Below are positions 9,206 to 19,389 of a stretch of 64,000 nucleotides of DNA, piece after piece (positions within the stretch are counted from its first letter, which is position 1; each line of letters starts with the position of its first letter). A program made the translations under genes and the position numbers. The DNA is from Candidatus Saccharimonadota bacterium (GTDB taxonomy: Bacteria > Patescibacteriota > Saccharimonadia > Saccharimonadales > UBA4665): NCBI GenBank assembly GCA_028289245.1, contig JAQGGT010000006.1, positions 270,948-334,947 of the forward strand. Direction: 5' to 3'. The notes beneath the pieces were generated by a model. It had not been told where the DNA came from and did no database searches. It was given only the letters and a program-made list of their open reading frames with translations.

Positions 9206-10237
9206 GTGCGTAAGCGTGCCGTTCGGGCTACGCTGTTGGCCGGTAACTTGGCTATCCTGATCGCCGTGGCCGCCTTTATCCTGCACAACCCCAACAGTGC
9301 CGCCGGCTCTAGCTCAATTTTAAGTCAGCGCGATACCGCCAGCGACGTCTCTAACCCGCTCGACCAATTATCATCGACCGATATCGCCCTCACCGTGGCT
9401 CGCATGAACAACATGCCGGAAACCACCGCTATTACCAACCAAGCCGACTCCCAAGCGAGTGAGCTCACCATGGCTCCAACTGTCAACAACGTGGTCTCTA
9501 AGCCCCAGGTAGTTAGTACCGCTCTGAAATCACAGGCCGACATTCAGAGCTATACTACTGTTACCGGTGACACCATCAGTAGCATTGCCACTAAGTTTGG
9601 AGTTACCTCGGACAGCATCCGCTGGTCGAACAGTCTCACTGGCGATACGGTAGCGGCTGGCGTCAACCTGACCATCCCGCCGGTGAATGGCATCGTCTAC
9701 ACCGTGAAAGCCGGCGACACGGCCGACAGCCTAGCCACGAAGTTTAAGGCCAGCAAAGATCAGATTATCGCTTACAACGACGCCGAACTCAAAGGCCTAA
9801 GCGCCGGTGAAAAGATTATTATTCCCAACGGTACCCAGCCCATCGCGGCTGTCGCCGCCGTTCGTACTAGCAGCACGAGCGCTAGCGCCGCCTATCCGTG
9901 GGGTGGTACGGCTATTTACGGCTTCAATGGCTACGATTACGGCTACTGTACCTGGTATGTCGCCAACCGTATCGCAGTACCAAGCAACTGGGGCAATGCC
10001 AACACCTGGGACAACCTCGCTCCTCTCGATGGCTGGACGGTTAGTACCGTGCCTCGTGCCGGTGCCATTGGCCAAACCGACCGCGGCTCCGAAGGCCACG
10101 TCGCCTACATTGAAGCAGTCTCCGACGACGGCACGATGATCAAGTACTCCGACATGAACGGCCTGGCTGGTTGGGGCCGTGTGGGCAACTCCGATTGGAC
10201 CCCTGTCTCCAAATTCCAGCACTTCATCTATAGGTAG
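9206..10237 (+). CDS. Secreted/anchored LysM-LysM-CHAP peptidoglycan hydrolase
   Basis: From the GTG at 9206 the product has 343 residues: a basic start and membrane/signal segment (about 8-26), two LysM repeats (about 116-158 and 164-207) that bind glycan strands, and a C-terminal CHAP domain with candidate catalytic Cys248 (YGYCTWY) and His298 (EGHVAY). CHAP domains cleave peptide or amide bonds in peptidoglycan. The start is uncertain: the frame stays open upstream to 9065 with very basic residues and no ATG, and only a weak AAGG precedes the GTG. Neighbours mltG and obgE fit a role in growth or division. Confidence 0.85.
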   Translation: MRKRAVRATLLAGNLAILIAVAAFILHNPNSAAGSSSILSQRDTASDVSNPLDQLSSTDIALTVARMNNMPETTAITNQADSQASELTMAPTVNNVVSKPQVVSTALKSQADIQSYTTVTGDTISSIATKFGVTSDSIRWSNSLTGDTVAAGVNLTIPPVNGIVYTVKAGDTADSLATKFKASKDQIIAYNDAELKGLSAGEKIIIPNGTQPIAAVAAVRTSSTSASAAYPWGGTAIYGFNGYDYGYCTWYVANRIAVPSNWGNANTWDNLAPLDGWTVSTVPRAGAIGQTDRGSEGHVAYIEAVSDDGTMIKYSDMNGLAGWGRVGNSDWTPVSKFQHFIYR

Positions 10238-10365
10238 GATCTTTCAGCGTACGCCCATTGCGGCCGGTACGGTTGCGGTGCGTTCGAACAACTGCCCGAT
10301 TGATAATTCTCTCTAAAAATGTTATGATTAGTCGTTGTTAATAGAGAGATGGTGGGAATTATTTT

Positions 10366-11670
10366 ATGAGTTTTATTGATAAAGTTAAGGTGACAGTGAC
10401 CGCTGGTGACGGCGGTGACGGCAAGGTGAGCTTCCGGCATGAGAAGTTTATTGATAAAGGTGGCCCAGACGGCGGTGACGGTGGTGATGGTGGCAACGTC
10501 ATTTTGGTGGCCAGCCGTAACCAGAACACCTTAGCAGCCTTTCGCTATCAAAAAGAGATCAAGGCCGAGCATGGGCAGGGCGGCGGCCACCAAAAGATGC
10601 ATGGTCGGCGCGCTAAGAGCCTGTATGTGCCAGTGCCCGTCGGCACCGTGGCAACGATCAGTGATGGCAAAATCGTCGCGGATCTTGTAGAAGATGGTCA
10701 GGAAGTGATGATTGCTAAGGGTGGCCGCGGCGGTTTTGGCAATGCGCACTTTATCTCGTCGCGGCGGCAGACGCCAAAATTTGCCGAGAAGGGCGAGCCG
10801 GGCGAAGACTTTGAAATGACGTTTGAGATGAAGATGATCGCCGACGTTGGTTTGGTTGGCTTGCCGAACGCCGGTAAGTCGACGCTGCTCAGCAAAATCA
10901 GCAATGCCCGGCCCGAGATCGCCGATTATCCATTTACGACGTTACGTCCCAATCTAGGTGTGGTTGACATCGACAAAACCAGCAGTATCTTATTTGCCGA
11001 CATCCCCGGCCTGATTGAGGGTGCTGCCGAGGGTAAGGGCCTCGGCCATGACTTCCTGCGCCATATTGAGCGCACGGCAGTGATTGTCCACCTAATTGAT
11101 GCGTACCAGGAGGATGTGGCGACCACCTACAAGACCATTAAAGCTGAGCTCAAGGCCTATCAGCCAGCGCTGGCTAAACGCCCGGAAATTGTGGTGCTCA
11201 ACAAGATCGACGGCCTGGACGCTGAGATTATCGCTGACCTCGTTAGGCAGCTCAAAAAAGCCGTACCACGCGGTACGCAGATCTACGCTATCTCAGCCGT
11301 GGCTGGTATCGGGCTACGCGAGCTGCTCTACGCGGTGAGCCAGGCCGTAACAGCTGCACGGGCCAAGGCCGATGAGGTGGTGGAGGAAGTCCGCAAAGGT
11401 ATGCCTGTGCTGACGATTACTGATACTTCCGACCAATGGTCGGTAAGGTTCGACAAGCGTACCAAAGAAGACGAGCCGACTACCTACTTTGTGAGCGGCC
11501 CGAAGATTGAGAAATTTGCCCAGCGCACCGACTTCGACAATGAAGAAGGTGTTCAACGTTTACGTGTCATTATGCGCAAAACCGGTATTTTACAGGACAT
11601 GATCCGCAAGGGCGTGGCACCGGGTGACACGGTAGTTATTGGCAGCCCGGCGTACAGTTTTGAGTATTAA
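10366..11670 (+). CDS. obgE: GTPase Obg
   Basis: A 434-residue protein with full Obg architecture: a glycine-rich Obg fold (about 1-158, with GGDGG repeats), a G domain with P-loop GLPNAGKS (165-172), DIPGLIEGA and NKID, and a C-terminal OCT-type domain. Obg binds the 50S subunit and links ribosome assembly with the stringent response. An extended -10 TGTTATGAT (10320-10328) lies about 38 bases before the ATG, leaving room for a short leader with a weak GGTGGG site. Confidence 0.95.
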   Translation: MSFIDKVKVTVTAGDGGDGKVSFRHEKFIDKGGPDGGDGGDGGNVILVASRNQNTLAAFRYQKEIKAEHGQGGGHQKMHGRRAKSLYVPVPVGTVATISDGKIVADLVEDGQEVMIAKGGRGGFGNAHFISSRRQTPKFAEKGEPGEDFEMTFEMKMIADVGLVGLPNAGKSTLLSKISNARPEIADYPFTTLRPNLGVVDIDKTSSILFADIPGLIEGAAEGKGLGHDFLRHIERTAVIVHLIDAYQEDVATTYKTIKAELKAYQPALAKRPEIVVLNKIDGLDAEIIADLVRQLKKAVPRGTQIYAISAVAGIGLRELLYAVSQAVTAARAKADEVVEEVRKGMPVLTITDTSDQWSVRFDKRTKEDEPTTYFVSGPKIEKFAQRTDFDNEEGVQRLRVIMRKTGILQDMIRKGVAPGDTVVIGSPAYSFEY

Positions 11671-11744
11671 ATATTCCTTAACTTTTCCGAAAAAGTCGGC
11701 TGCCTAGCAGCAAATTTACAGATGAGCATGCTACACTAGGCTCC

Positions 11745-13193
11745 ATGGCGATGAGCTTTTTCTTCTATGATCTTGAGACGTCTGGATTTAACCCCAGCCA
11801 GGCCCGGATTATGCAATTTGCCGGCATTCGCACTGACGAAAACCTCCAGCCAATCGGCGAGCCGGTTAATCTGCTTATCAAAATGGCCGGTGATGTGTTG
11901 CCAAGCCCGGAGGCGATTTTTGTTACCGGTATCACCCCCCAACAAACCATCTCCGAGGGCCTCACCGAGGCGGAGTTCCTAAAGTACTTTTATGACGAAG
12001 TCGTCACGCCGGACACCGTGTTTCTGGGCTTTAACACCGTACGCTTTGACGACGAATTTATGCGCTATTTACACTACCGTAACTTCTACGACCCTTACGA
12101 ATGGCAGTGGAAGGATGGCTGTTCGCGGTGGGATATTCTCGACGCACTGCGTATGACGCGCGCGCTACGTCCGGATGGCATTGAGTGGCCCTTTACGCCT
12201 GAAGGCAAACCCACTAACCGCCTGGAGCTGATGACCAAGCTCAACGGCCTGGACCACCAGCAGGCCCACGATGCCTTGAGTGATGTCTACGCCACTATTG
12301 CCGTGGCAAAACTTATCCGCGACAAACAGCCGGGGTTATTTAAATACCTGCTCGAGGCTCGCAACAAAAAAGCCATTTCTGAGCTAGTGCTCAAGGGCCA
12401 GCCAATCGTTTACACTTCTGGGAAGTACCCGAGCGAGACGCTCCATACCACCGCGGTAGCCTACCTGGCCGATCATCCACAATCCGGAAGCGCCTTCGTG
12501 TTCGATTTGCGTTATGACCCGTTGCCGTTTGCCAAGATGAGCGTCGAAGAGTTGGCAGCGGCCTGGCGTTGGAACCCTGACAAAGAGGCGGTGCGCCTGC
12601 CTGTGAAAACCATGAAGTATAATCGCTGCCCGGCTGTGGCGCCGATCGGTGTGCTCGATGCTGCCGCCCAAGCGAGGCTGCAGCTACCTTTAGAGACGGT
12701 GCAGGCCAACTATAACAAGCTCAAGGCGGTGCAGGCCGAACTAACCGAGAAGATGATCCAGGTGCAGCAGTTGAGTGAGAAGGAACGGGCCGACGCCCCT
12801 GCCAAAGAACCAGTACCCGTGGATGGCCAGCTATACGACGGGGGTTTTATCTCGGATGCCGACAAAGATCTGATGCGCACGGTGCGTTTGGCGCCGCCGG
12901 CTGAGATGATGTCGTTTGAGTCGAAATTCCACGATGCGCGGCTTAAGCAGCTACTGCCCCTATACCTGGCTCGCAATTATCCGCAAGCGCTCACTACCGA
13001 GCAGCGGGCGGCCTGGGACGAACATCGGGCCCAAGCCTTGTTTGCTGGCGGTGGCAGTAGCCAGCTGGCCCAGTATTTTGCTCACTTGACCGAGCTTGGC
13101 AAGGATGACACGCTCGACGACACAAAAAAGTTCCTGCTAGAGGAACTTCGGTTGTACGGCGAGGCGATTATGCCTAGCGATGTAGACGGCTAG
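11745..13193 (+). CDS. sbcB: Exodeoxyribonuclease I
   Basis: A 482-residue DEDDh exonuclease. The first acidic motif is YDLETSG (Asp9, Glu11), followed by NTVRFDDEFMRY, the WDILDALRMTRALRP segment typical of SbcB, and HDALSDVYATI with the catalytic His and Asp. The SH3-like and helical C-terminal domains match the family in length. It degrades single-stranded DNA 3' to 5' in recombination and mismatch repair. The extended -10 TGCTACACT (11729-11737) ends 7 bases before the ATG, so the mRNA is probably leaderless. A second in-frame ATG follows at 11751. Confidence 0.93.
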   Translation: MAMSFFFYDLETSGFNPSQARIMQFAGIRTDENLQPIGEPVNLLIKMAGDVLPSPEAIFVTGITPQQTISEGLTEAEFLKYFYDEVVTPDTVFLGFNTVRFDDEFMRYLHYRNFYDPYEWQWKDGCSRWDILDALRMTRALRPDGIEWPFTPEGKPTNRLELMTKLNGLDHQQAHDALSDVYATIAVAKLIRDKQPGLFKYLLEARNKKAISELVLKGQPIVYTSGKYPSETLHTTAVAYLADHPQSGSAFVFDLRYDPLPFAKMSVEELAAAWRWNPDKEAVRLPVKTMKYNRCPAVAPIGVLDAAAQARLQLPLETVQANYNKLKAVQAELTEKMIQVQQLSEKERADAPAKEPVPVDGQLYDGGFISDADKDLMRTVRLAPPAEMMSFESKFHDARLKQLLPLYLARNYPQALTTEQRAAWDEHRAQALFAGGGSSQLAQYFAHLTELGKDDTLDDTKKFLLEELRLYGEAIMPSDVDG

Positions 13194-13374
13194 CTGGGCG
13201 CGACTGACGCTTGGAGTCATCGGCATGAACGACAGAGATGCGGCGCAAGAAGCTGACGGCGGTGCTGCTCAGCAGAATAAAAATAACCACACAAATGGCA
13301 GCTTCTAGCCACATAGTAAAGGTGATTTGAATGTTGGTGCCCGGGACTTGCCCTAGTACTATAAATTTTTCCAC
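13174..13374 (-). CDS. Small single-pass membrane protein
   Basis: A 66-residue protein with a membrane helix (about 21-42) and a basic C-terminus. The GTG start at 13374 is chosen because GAGG lies 5 bases before it, whereas an in-frame ATG further upstream (13398) overlaps the -10 box and would not be transcribed. Its promoter is near-consensus, unusual for this window, so the protein may be well expressed. Its 3' end overlaps that of sbcB by 20 bases. Function unknown. Confidence 0.6.
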   Translation of the reverse strand: MEKFIVLGQVPGTNIQITFTMWLEAAICVVIFILLSSTAVSFLRRISVVHADDSKRQSRPASRLHR

Positions 13375-13396
13375 TGGTGCCTCACAATTGAGATGC

Positions 13397-13424
13397 ATTA
13401 TACACCTTTTTGTGGAAAAGTCAA
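13397..13424 (-). promoter_or_regulatory. Near-consensus promoter of the small membrane protein
   Basis: On the minus strand TTGACT (13424-13419), a 16-base spacer and TATAAT (13402-13397) preceded by GTG. It drives the 66-residue membrane protein. Confidence 0.7.
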
Positions 13425-13435
13425 GTATATTCTAT

Positions 13436-13849
13436 TTAATGCTTACGCTTGGAGCGCTTGAGTCGGTGGAGGCGGTCGCGGTTCATGACTGCAATAAAGA
13501 GGGCAAAGAAGAAGATGCCGATACTCAGACTGACTTGCCAAATAGCGGCGTGCCGCCAGGCTAAGAAGGCTACAAGTACGAGTAATAGCGCAACAACAAT
13601 ATCGTACAGCCATTGAACGATAGGGTTTGGTGGAAATAGTACCTTTACCAGATCGCCGCCATGCTTAAGGAGGTAGTCTCGGAGATTGGCGGCCCAGACA
13701 TTATTGATCGATAGCAAGCCGAGACCGGCCACGATCAATGGGATGCCGCCCGGGCCCGGGAGCCAGCCGAGCGCCACGCCCAAAATTATCAGGCCATAGC
13801 CACCGGCATCGGTGGCAATTCGCTTGGCGTGTTTAGTGATATAACTCAT
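13436..13849 (-). CDS. PGPGW-type integral membrane protein
   Basis: A 137-residue protein with about three membrane helices. The segment WLPGPGGIPLIVAGLGLLS (about residues 28-46) matches the PGPGW signature of putative transmembrane proteins, although Gly replaces the usual Trp. Of three nearby ATGs, the one at 13849 is chosen because TACAAT (minus, 13862-13857) ends 7 bases before it. Function of the family is unknown. Confidence 0.7.
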   Translation of the reverse strand: MSYITKHAKRIATDAGGYGLIILGVALGWLPGPGGIPLIVAGLGLLSINNVWAANLRDYLLKHGGDLVKVLFPPNPIVQWLYDIVVALLLVLVAFLAWRHAAIWQVSLSIGIFFFALFIAVMNRDRLHRLKRSKRKH

Positions 13850-14003
13850 GTGCATCATTGTACCCTACTCAAGATAAAAGCGAACTGTAAGGAGTTAAAT
13901 TATAGATAATAATACAACTATTTTGGCAGACGCCCGCTATGGTGTGCCAGCCTGCAGAGCGGTACACTAAACCCAGAGTTCAAAACATAAATTGGGGGTT
14001 TGT

Positions 14004-14996
14004 ATGAACACAGAGCTATGGGGTCGATCGCAAGTCGGCTTTGCTCAGCATATGAAAAATTCGGGTGGGGCTGGTCCGCAACGAAGGGCGATTCAGGGGC
14101 CGAAATCGCCACATATGCAGGCTATGGAGCGCGCCGGCTTCGGCTATGATGAGACGGGCAATATAGTAGAGCTGTCGCCGCCCAAACCGACCCGGCCAAA
14201 GTCCGCACCACCGGAAGGCCCACATCCTTCTGATGTGAGCGCCGTGGCCACCGAGGCTAAGCCAAATCGTAAACATAAACCAGAGATTCGCCGGGCGCCG
14301 CGATATGAATTTGCAGCGGCTGATATAGGTCGGGAAATTGTCCGGGGCAGCATCGATGCCGGCTTCCGTCGCTTCCACAGTACGCTTGAGGCCAGAGCGG
14401 CCAAAGTTGGCCGGGTGATTGCCGCACCGGCACTGTGCCTGGTGTTGGTAGCTGCCGATGAAATCAACGCTGCCTTTATGGACGGCTACACTAAAATGGC
14501 GAGCGATGCTGACGAGGGGCGTCGTAACGGGCTAATGTTGGAAGTCAATCACGAAGCGGAGGCGATCATCCGCAACGGTCGCAATGCCCAGACTTGGGCC
14601 ATGAAGGGCGCGATTGCCCTCCGCAACGAGCAAGCCCTGCGCGGTGATTGGTCGGAAGACAGGCACCACGAAAGTCTTCAGAAAGTATTTGCCGAGGAGG
14701 AGAGTCAACTCTGGACGCCTCGAACATTTGCGGTAGACCTAAACACTGAGATTACCGGTCCCACGACCTTTGGGCTAATCCTCGAAGATAAAAACGATAT
14801 TTTACGACAGGAGCGCGAAGCGGTCGTAGCTGGTCTTTGTAGCACCTTCGATTTAAAGGCGCACCACTTTAAGGCCGACTGGGAAGCACATATTGACCTT
14901 GTCGACACGGCACCGGTTAGGGCGAATGAGGCCGATTTACTGTTGCCACCGGCGGTCTATGATGTGACACTCGGTATTCCGCGCGTACTGAGCTAG
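14004..14996 (+). CDS. Hypothetical protein
   Basis: A 330-residue protein with a proline/charged N-terminal third and a predicted globular C-terminal half. No membrane segment is clear apart from a weak hydrophobic patch (VIAAPALCLVLVAA, about 137-150). A G-rich ribosome binding site (GGGGG, 13994-13998) supports the ATG at 14004. The C-terminal part (SQLWTPRTFAVDL...FGLILEDKNDILRQ...WEAHIDLV) shares a loose pattern with the next gene, so the two may be diverged relatives, possibly 2H-phosphoesterase-like; this is speculative. Confidence 0.6.
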   Translation: MNTELWGRSQVGFAQHMKNSGGAGPQRRAIQGPKSPHMQAMERAGFGYDETGNIVELSPPKPTRPKSAPPEGPHPSDVSAVATEAKPNRKHKPEIRRAPRYEFAAADIGREIVRGSIDAGFRRFHSTLEARAAKVGRVIAAPALCLVLVAADEINAAFMDGYTKMASDADEGRRNGLMLEVNHEAEAIIRNGRNAQTWAMKGAIALRNEQALRGDWSEDRHHESLQKVFAEEESQLWTPRTFAVDLNTEITGPTTFGLILEDKNDILRQEREAVVAGLCSTFDLKAHHFKADWEAHIDLVDTAPVRANEADLLLPPAVYDVTLGIPRVLS

Positions 14997-15051
14997 ACAA
15001 CCCGTCAAAGGTGTTATAAGCTCCTTATACGAATGAGATCTATGAGACTGC

Positions 15052-15762
15052 ATGGTTAGTGAATCAAAGAGCGACTATCCGTTTGTGCGCGCTAGCCGCG
15101 ATGTTATCGCTTCCCGTGAGGTGAAGCGTTTTCATGGTCGGGTCGGGCAGATTTGTCTGCGGATCTTTGAGGATGGGATCGGCGCATTTTTGCGGCAACC
15201 ACATAGCCTCGATACGGTAGATTTTGCCTCGGGCCAACCAATCGAAACAGTCAACCAGGGCATCGATATCGAAGAAGTTGACCTGGATGTGCGACCGGTG
15301 AGCGATTATCGTTTGGTACTGTTCGAACGGCGCGCTCGTCCTGGTGACGCAGCTGTCAAAAATATGCGCAAACTTTATTTACAAGCCGATCGGACAAAGC
15401 GGCCGGAGGATGAAACCCAACTTTGGGTGCGGCTGAACGCGATTGCGCCGTCAGTCAGGCAGCCGCCTAATGGGCAGGGCTGTGAGTATTCGCTCCGTCT
15501 AGCCGACGATGCCGTTGCCGAAGAATTGGTGGCCCGTCAGCGGTCACTGCTCGATAATGTGCGTAGTACCGTGCCTGGCAATAAATTGCTGCAACAGGTT
15601 TTGCAAGCTGGCGGTTTACCACCACTGGAAATCCCGTTCGTTCAGTTGCCGGGCACAGCCACCAGAGATCAGATTGATGATTTTGAATACTCCGTGAACG
15701 AAGCCGCGCTGCCGCTGCGGCGGGTTCAGCTCGGTCGTTTGCACTGGGAATCCAGTAGTTAA
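15052..15762 (+). CDS. Hypothetical protein
   Basis: A 236-residue soluble protein without a recognised motif. The pattern TQLWVRLNAIAPS...YSLRLADDAVAEELV...LEIPFVQLPG loosely parallels the C-terminal half of the preceding gene, which lies 55 bases upstream on the same strand. The start ATG at 15052 has no good ribosome binding site. A TATAAG-like box is present at 15015-15020. Confidence 0.6.
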   Translation: MVSESKSDYPFVRASRDVIASREVKRFHGRVGQICLRIFEDGIGAFLRQPHSLDTVDFASGQPIETVNQGIDIEEVDLDVRPVSDYRLVLFERRARPGDAAVKNMRKLYLQADRTKRPEDETQLWVRLNAIAPSVRQPPNGQGCEYSLRLADDAVAEELVARQRSLLDNVRSTVPGNKLLQQVLQAGGLPPLEIPFVQLPGTATRDQIDDFEYSVNEAALPLRRVQLGRLHWESSS

Positions 15763-15809
15763 ACAATTCCGCAGTAACCTACCTAGTAGATAAAAACCTG
15801 AATTTTCTG

Positions 15810-15838
15810 TATAATGCTGTCTCTGATGGAGGATAACT
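15810..15838 (+). promoter_or_regulatory. uvrA promoter and ribosome binding site
   Basis: TATAAT (15810-15815) and GGAGG (15828-15832) six bases before the GTG start. An ATG at 15826 opens a 6-codon frame that overlaps the uvrA start. No LexA-type operator is evident. Confidence 0.6.
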
Positions 15839-18655
15839 GTGGCTGAAGAGATTGTCGTTAAAGGGGCCCGCGAACACAACTTACAGAACATCGATATCAC
15901 GATCCCGCGTAATCAGCTGGTAGTGATAACTGGTTTGAGTGGTTCCGGCAAGTCGAGCTTAGCATTTGATACTATTTATGCCGAAGGCCAACGCCGCTAC
16001 GTTGAGTCACTGAGCAGTTATGCCCGCCAGTTCCTGGGCCTCATGGAAAAGCCCGATGTCGACCAAATTGATGGTCTCAGCCCGGCAATTAGCATCGACC
16101 AAAAATCGACTAGCCGTAACCCGCGCAGTACCGTGGCGACGGTCACGGAAATTTATGACTATCTGCGCCTGCTGTTTGCCCGTGTTGGTATCCCGCACTG
16201 TCCCGTCGACGGTGAACCGGTTATGCGCCAAACCTCGACGGCAATTATCGACCAGGTGGAGGCCACCACTACCGGCAAACGGTTGCTGGTGTTGGCACCG
16301 GTGGTAATAGATAAAAAAGGCGCCTTTGAACACATCCCGGAGCAGTATCAGCGGGCCGGTTTTGCTCGCGCCCGCGTTGACGGGGTGGTCTACGCTCTCG
16401 ACGAGTTCCCAACGCTCGACAAAGCCTACCGCCACCGTATTGAGATTGTCGTTGACCGCTTAGTCAACGACGAAGACAGCCGCAGCCGCTTGGTGCAGTC
16501 GGTCGAACAGGCGCTTGACGTCGCCGAAGGTAAGCTGGTGGTGCTCGACGCCGACAGCGATGAAACCTGGACCTATAGCCTAATGTACGCCTGTCCCAAC
16601 CACCCCGAGATTACCATTCCCGAGCTCGAGCCGCGGACGTTCAGCTTTAACAGTCCGCATGGTGCCTGCCCGGTTTGTACCGGCCTCGGTAACCGCCTAG
16701 AAGTCGACCCGGAACTGGTGATTCCTAACGGTAAGCTCACTATTGCCGAGGGCGCCATCCGCCCGTACAACCGTATCAACGTCGACAATTGGTACATGAA
16801 GAAACTACAGGCCGTGGCCGAACGTTACAAGTTTAGTTTGCACGTGCCTACCAGCCAGCTGACGCCGCAGCAACTCAACCTCGTGCTCTATGGTACCGGT
16901 AACGAGAAGTTCCGGGTGTCGCTTGGGCTTGGCCGGTCGTTTGAGACCACCTATGAAGGGGTTATCCCGAATTTGGAACGCCGCCATAAAGAAACCGATA
17001 GCGATTTTATTCGCCGCGACATCGAGCGTTTTATGCAAGAGCGGCCGTGCCACAAGTGTAATGGCATGCGCCTGAAGCCCGAGGTACTGGCGATTACCGT
17101 TGGCGGCGCTTCAATTATGGAAGTTTGTTCGCTGTCTATCGACGAAGCTTTGAACTGGTTTAATAACCTTACTTTAAATGCTACCGAGAAGCAGATTGCT
17201 CAGCTGATCCTTAAAGAAATCTGTGCTCGCCTGCAGTTCCTGCAAGACGTCGGCCTTAATTACCTGAACTTGCTACGGAGTGCTGCCACGCTCAGTGGTG
17301 GTGAGGCCCAGCGCATTCGCCTGGCAACCCAAATTGGCTCCGGCCTAATGGGTGTACTGTACGTCCTCGATGAGCCAAGCATTGGCTTGCACCAGCGCGA
17401 CAACGAGCGCCTGATCAAGACGCTCAAACACCTTAAAGAACTCGGTAACACGGTAATCGTGGTGGAGCACGACGAAGATACCATCCGGACAGCTGATTTC
17501 TTGGTTGATATTGGTCCGGGTGCCGGTATTCACGGCGGCAAAGTGGTGGCTGCGGGCACACCGGAAGAAGTTGGCAAGGTCAAAGACAGCGTTACGGCCC
17601 AGTATTTAACTGGTCGCAAAGAAATCGCTACGCCCAAAAAACGCCGGGCCGGTAACGGCAAAGAGCTGATCATCCGGGGGGCCCGCGAGAACAATCTCAA
17701 AAACGTCGATGTCAGCATCCCGCTCGGTAAGCTGGTGGTGGTCAGCGGTGTTTCCGGTTCTGGTAAGTCCAGCCTGATCAATGACATCCTGGCTAAAGAA
17801 TTATTGGCTCGGCTCCATCGTGCCAATACGGTGCCCGGTCGTCATGACGAGATTGAGGGCATTAAGGAGTTGGATAAAGCCATCATTATCGACCAAAGCC
17901 CCATTGGTCGCACGCCGCGCTCCAATCCGGCTACCTACACCGGTTTGTTTACGCCCATACGTGAACTCTTCGCCAGTATGCCGGAAGCCAAGTTGCGCGG
18001 CTACGGTGCGGGGCGCTTTAGCTTTAACGTTAAGGGTGGTCGCTGCGAAAACTGTGCCGGCGACGGCATTATTAAAATTGAAATGCACTTTTTGCCGGAC
18101 GTCTACGTGCCGTGTGAAGTTTGTCACGGCAAACGCTATAACCGCGAAGCCTTGGAGATTCACTTTAAGGGCAAGACAATTAGCGATGTGCTCGACATGA
18201 CCTGCGAACAGGCACTCGATTTCTTTAGCAACCTGCCGAGCATTGCCCGCAAACTGCAAACTTTGGTCGATGTCGGTATCGGCTATATTACGCTTGGCCA
18301 GCCGGCTACTACATTGAGTGGTGGCGAGGCGCAGCGCATCAAACTCTCCACTGAGCTCAGCCGCCGCCCCACCGGACGCACCTTGTACATCCTCGATGAA
18401 CCAACCACCGGTCTGCATATGGCTGACGTCGATAAACTATTACAAATGCTCCATGCCCTTGTCGACACCGGCAACAGTATGGTGGTGATTGAGCACAACC
18501 TGGACGTCATCAAAAACGCCGACTGGCTGATCGACATGGGTCCCGAAGGCGGGAGTGCGGGAGGCATGGTCGTGGCCGAAGGCACACCCGAGCAGGTCGC
18601 TAACGTTGACGCCAGCTACACCGGCCAATTTCTCAAAAAGATGCTTAAGAGCTAG
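15839..18655 (+). CDS. uvrA: UvrABC system protein A
   Basis: A 938-residue ABC-type damage sensor with the duplicated ATPase layout. The first Walker A is GLSGSGKS (about 31-38), the second GVSGSGKSS in the C-terminal half, and both halves have LSGGEAQRI signatures. The second zinc finger is clear (CENCAGDG...CEVCHGKRY); the region [19 protein letters not shown]...CPVCTGLG provides the first. UvrA loads UvrB at bulky lesions in nucleotide excision repair. The GTG start is fixed by GGAGG. The 3' end overlaps the convergent DedA gene by 11 bases. Confidence 0.97.
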   Translation: MAEEIVVKGAREHNLQNIDITIPRNQLVVITGLSGSGKSSLAFDTIYAEGQRRYVESLSSYARQFLGLMEKPDVDQIDGLSPAISIDQKSTSRNPRSTVATVTEIYDYLRLLFARVGIPHCPVDGEPVMRQTSTAIIDQVEATTTGKRLLVLAPVVIDKKGAFEHIPEQYQRAGFARARVDGVVYALDEFPTLDKAYRHRIEIVVDRLVNDEDSRSRLVQSVEQALDVAEGKLVVLDADSDETWTYSLMYACPNHPEITIPELEPRTFSFNSPHGACPVCTGLGNRLEVDPELVIPNGKLTIAEGAIRPYNRINVDNWYMKKLQAVAERYKFSLHVPTSQLTPQQLNLVLYGTGNEKFRVSLGLGRSFETTYEGVIPNLERRHKETDSDFIRRDIERFMQERPCHKCNGMRLKPEVLAITVGGASIMEVCSLSIDEALNWFNNLTLNATEKQIAQLILKEICARLQFLQDVGLNYLNLLRSAATLSGGEAQRIRLATQIGSGLMGVLYVLDEPSIGLHQRDNERLIKTLKHLKELGNTVIVVEHDEDTIRTADFLVDIGPGAGIHGGKVVAAGTPEEVGKVKDSVTAQYLTGRKEIATPKKRRAGNGKELIIRGARENNLKNVDVSIPLGKLVVVSGVSGSGKSSLINDILAKELLARLHRANTVPGRHDEIEGIKELDKAIIIDQSPIGRTPRSNPATYTGLFTPIRELFASMPEAKLRGYGAGRFSFNVKGGRCENCAGDGIIKIEMHFLPDVYVPCEVCHGKRYNREALEIHFKGKTISDVLDMTCEQALDFFSNLPSIARKLQTLVDVGIGYITLGQPATTLSGGEAQRIKLSTELSRRPTGRTLYILDEPTTGLHMADVDKLLQMLHALVDTGNSMVVIEHNLDVIKNADWLIDMGPEGGSAGGMVVAEGTPEQVANVDASYTGQFLKKMLKS

Positions 18656-19283
18656 TTTTGTCGCTCTTGGCAGCGGCGGCTTGCTTGCGGCGGCGTTGCC
18701 GAAGCTTGATGCGCACAATATGAAAGATAGTGGGAGTGATGGTAGCGACGATAGCAAACAGCAGAACCAGCAAAATGTACTGGTCGATGTTTGGTATGCG
18801 GCTGCCAACGTAGTAACCAAGTAACGGCACGACGATGCTCCAGACCGCATCACCCACGGCGTTGAAGACAAAGAATCGACGGTGCGGCATGCGAGCGACG
18901 CCAGCCAACATGGGTGTAAACGAGCGTACTACTGGTAGAAAATGCGAGACAAGTAAGGTTTTGGCGCCGAAGCGGGCGAAAAACTTCTCGGACGTATCAA
19001 TGTGATCTTTGCGGAAAATAATGCCATCGGGTTTGCTAAAAACTTTTGGCCCGAGCTGCTTGCCGATGAAGTAGGATAAGTTGTCGCCAGCGATCGCCGC
19101 CACCAGGCAGACAGCGATGACGGCCAGAATGGAAAGGTGCCCCTCGTGGGCGTAGATGCCGGCAGTAATCAGTAAGGTGTCGCCTGGTAGAAAAAAGCCT
19201 AAAAACAGGCCGACTTCGGCAAACACGATCACAAACAGCAGTAGTAAACCGCCGGACTGAATAATGTGGGTAACGTCGAGCAT
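18645..19283 (-). CDS. DedA/SNARE-associated family membrane protein
   Basis: A 212-residue polytopic protein with the DedA signatures [13 protein letters not shown] (about 31-43) and [20 protein letters not shown] (about 115-134), including the conserved Arg and Pro residues, and a basic C-terminal tail. DedA proteins translocate undecaprenyl phosphate or phospholipids, which would complement uppP at 50.4 kb. A TATAAG/TTATAG region lies just upstream of the ATG at 19283. Confidence 0.88.
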   Translation of the reverse strand: MLDVTHIIQSGGLLLLFVIVFAEVGLFLGFFLPGDTLLITAGIYAHEGHLSILAVIAVCLVAAIAGDNLSYFIGKQLGPKVFSKPDGIIFRKDHIDTSEKFFARFGAKTLLVSHFLPVVRSFTPMLAGVARMPHRRFFVFNAVGDAVWSIVVPLLGYYVGSRIPNIDQYILLVLLFAIVATITPTIFHIVRIKLRQRRRKQAAAAKSDKTSS

Positions 19284-19348
19284 ATGCCTATAAGCTTATA
19301 TGTTTTTAGGCCTGACGTCCAACCGGCTGCCAATTTCTGCCCGTATCT

Positions 19349-19385
19349 GTTATAATAGGAAGAACACAGAATTTGACAGGAGTTT
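19349..19385 (+). promoter_or_regulatory. L25 gene promoter and ribosome binding site
   Basis: Extended -10 (TGT plus TATAAT, 19351-19356) and AGGAG seven bases before the ATG. Confidence 0.6.
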
Positions 19386-19389
19386 TTAA

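Noticed and set aside
8950-9294. 114-codon minus-strand frame opposite the LysM-CHAP leader
   Set aside because: It has no promoter or ribosome binding site and lies against a convincing plus-strand gene and promoter; the product has no sensible domain.
17801-18418. 205-codon minus-strand frame inside uvrA
   Set aside because: uvrA motifs on the plus strand are unambiguous; the opposite frame is a codon-bias shadow.
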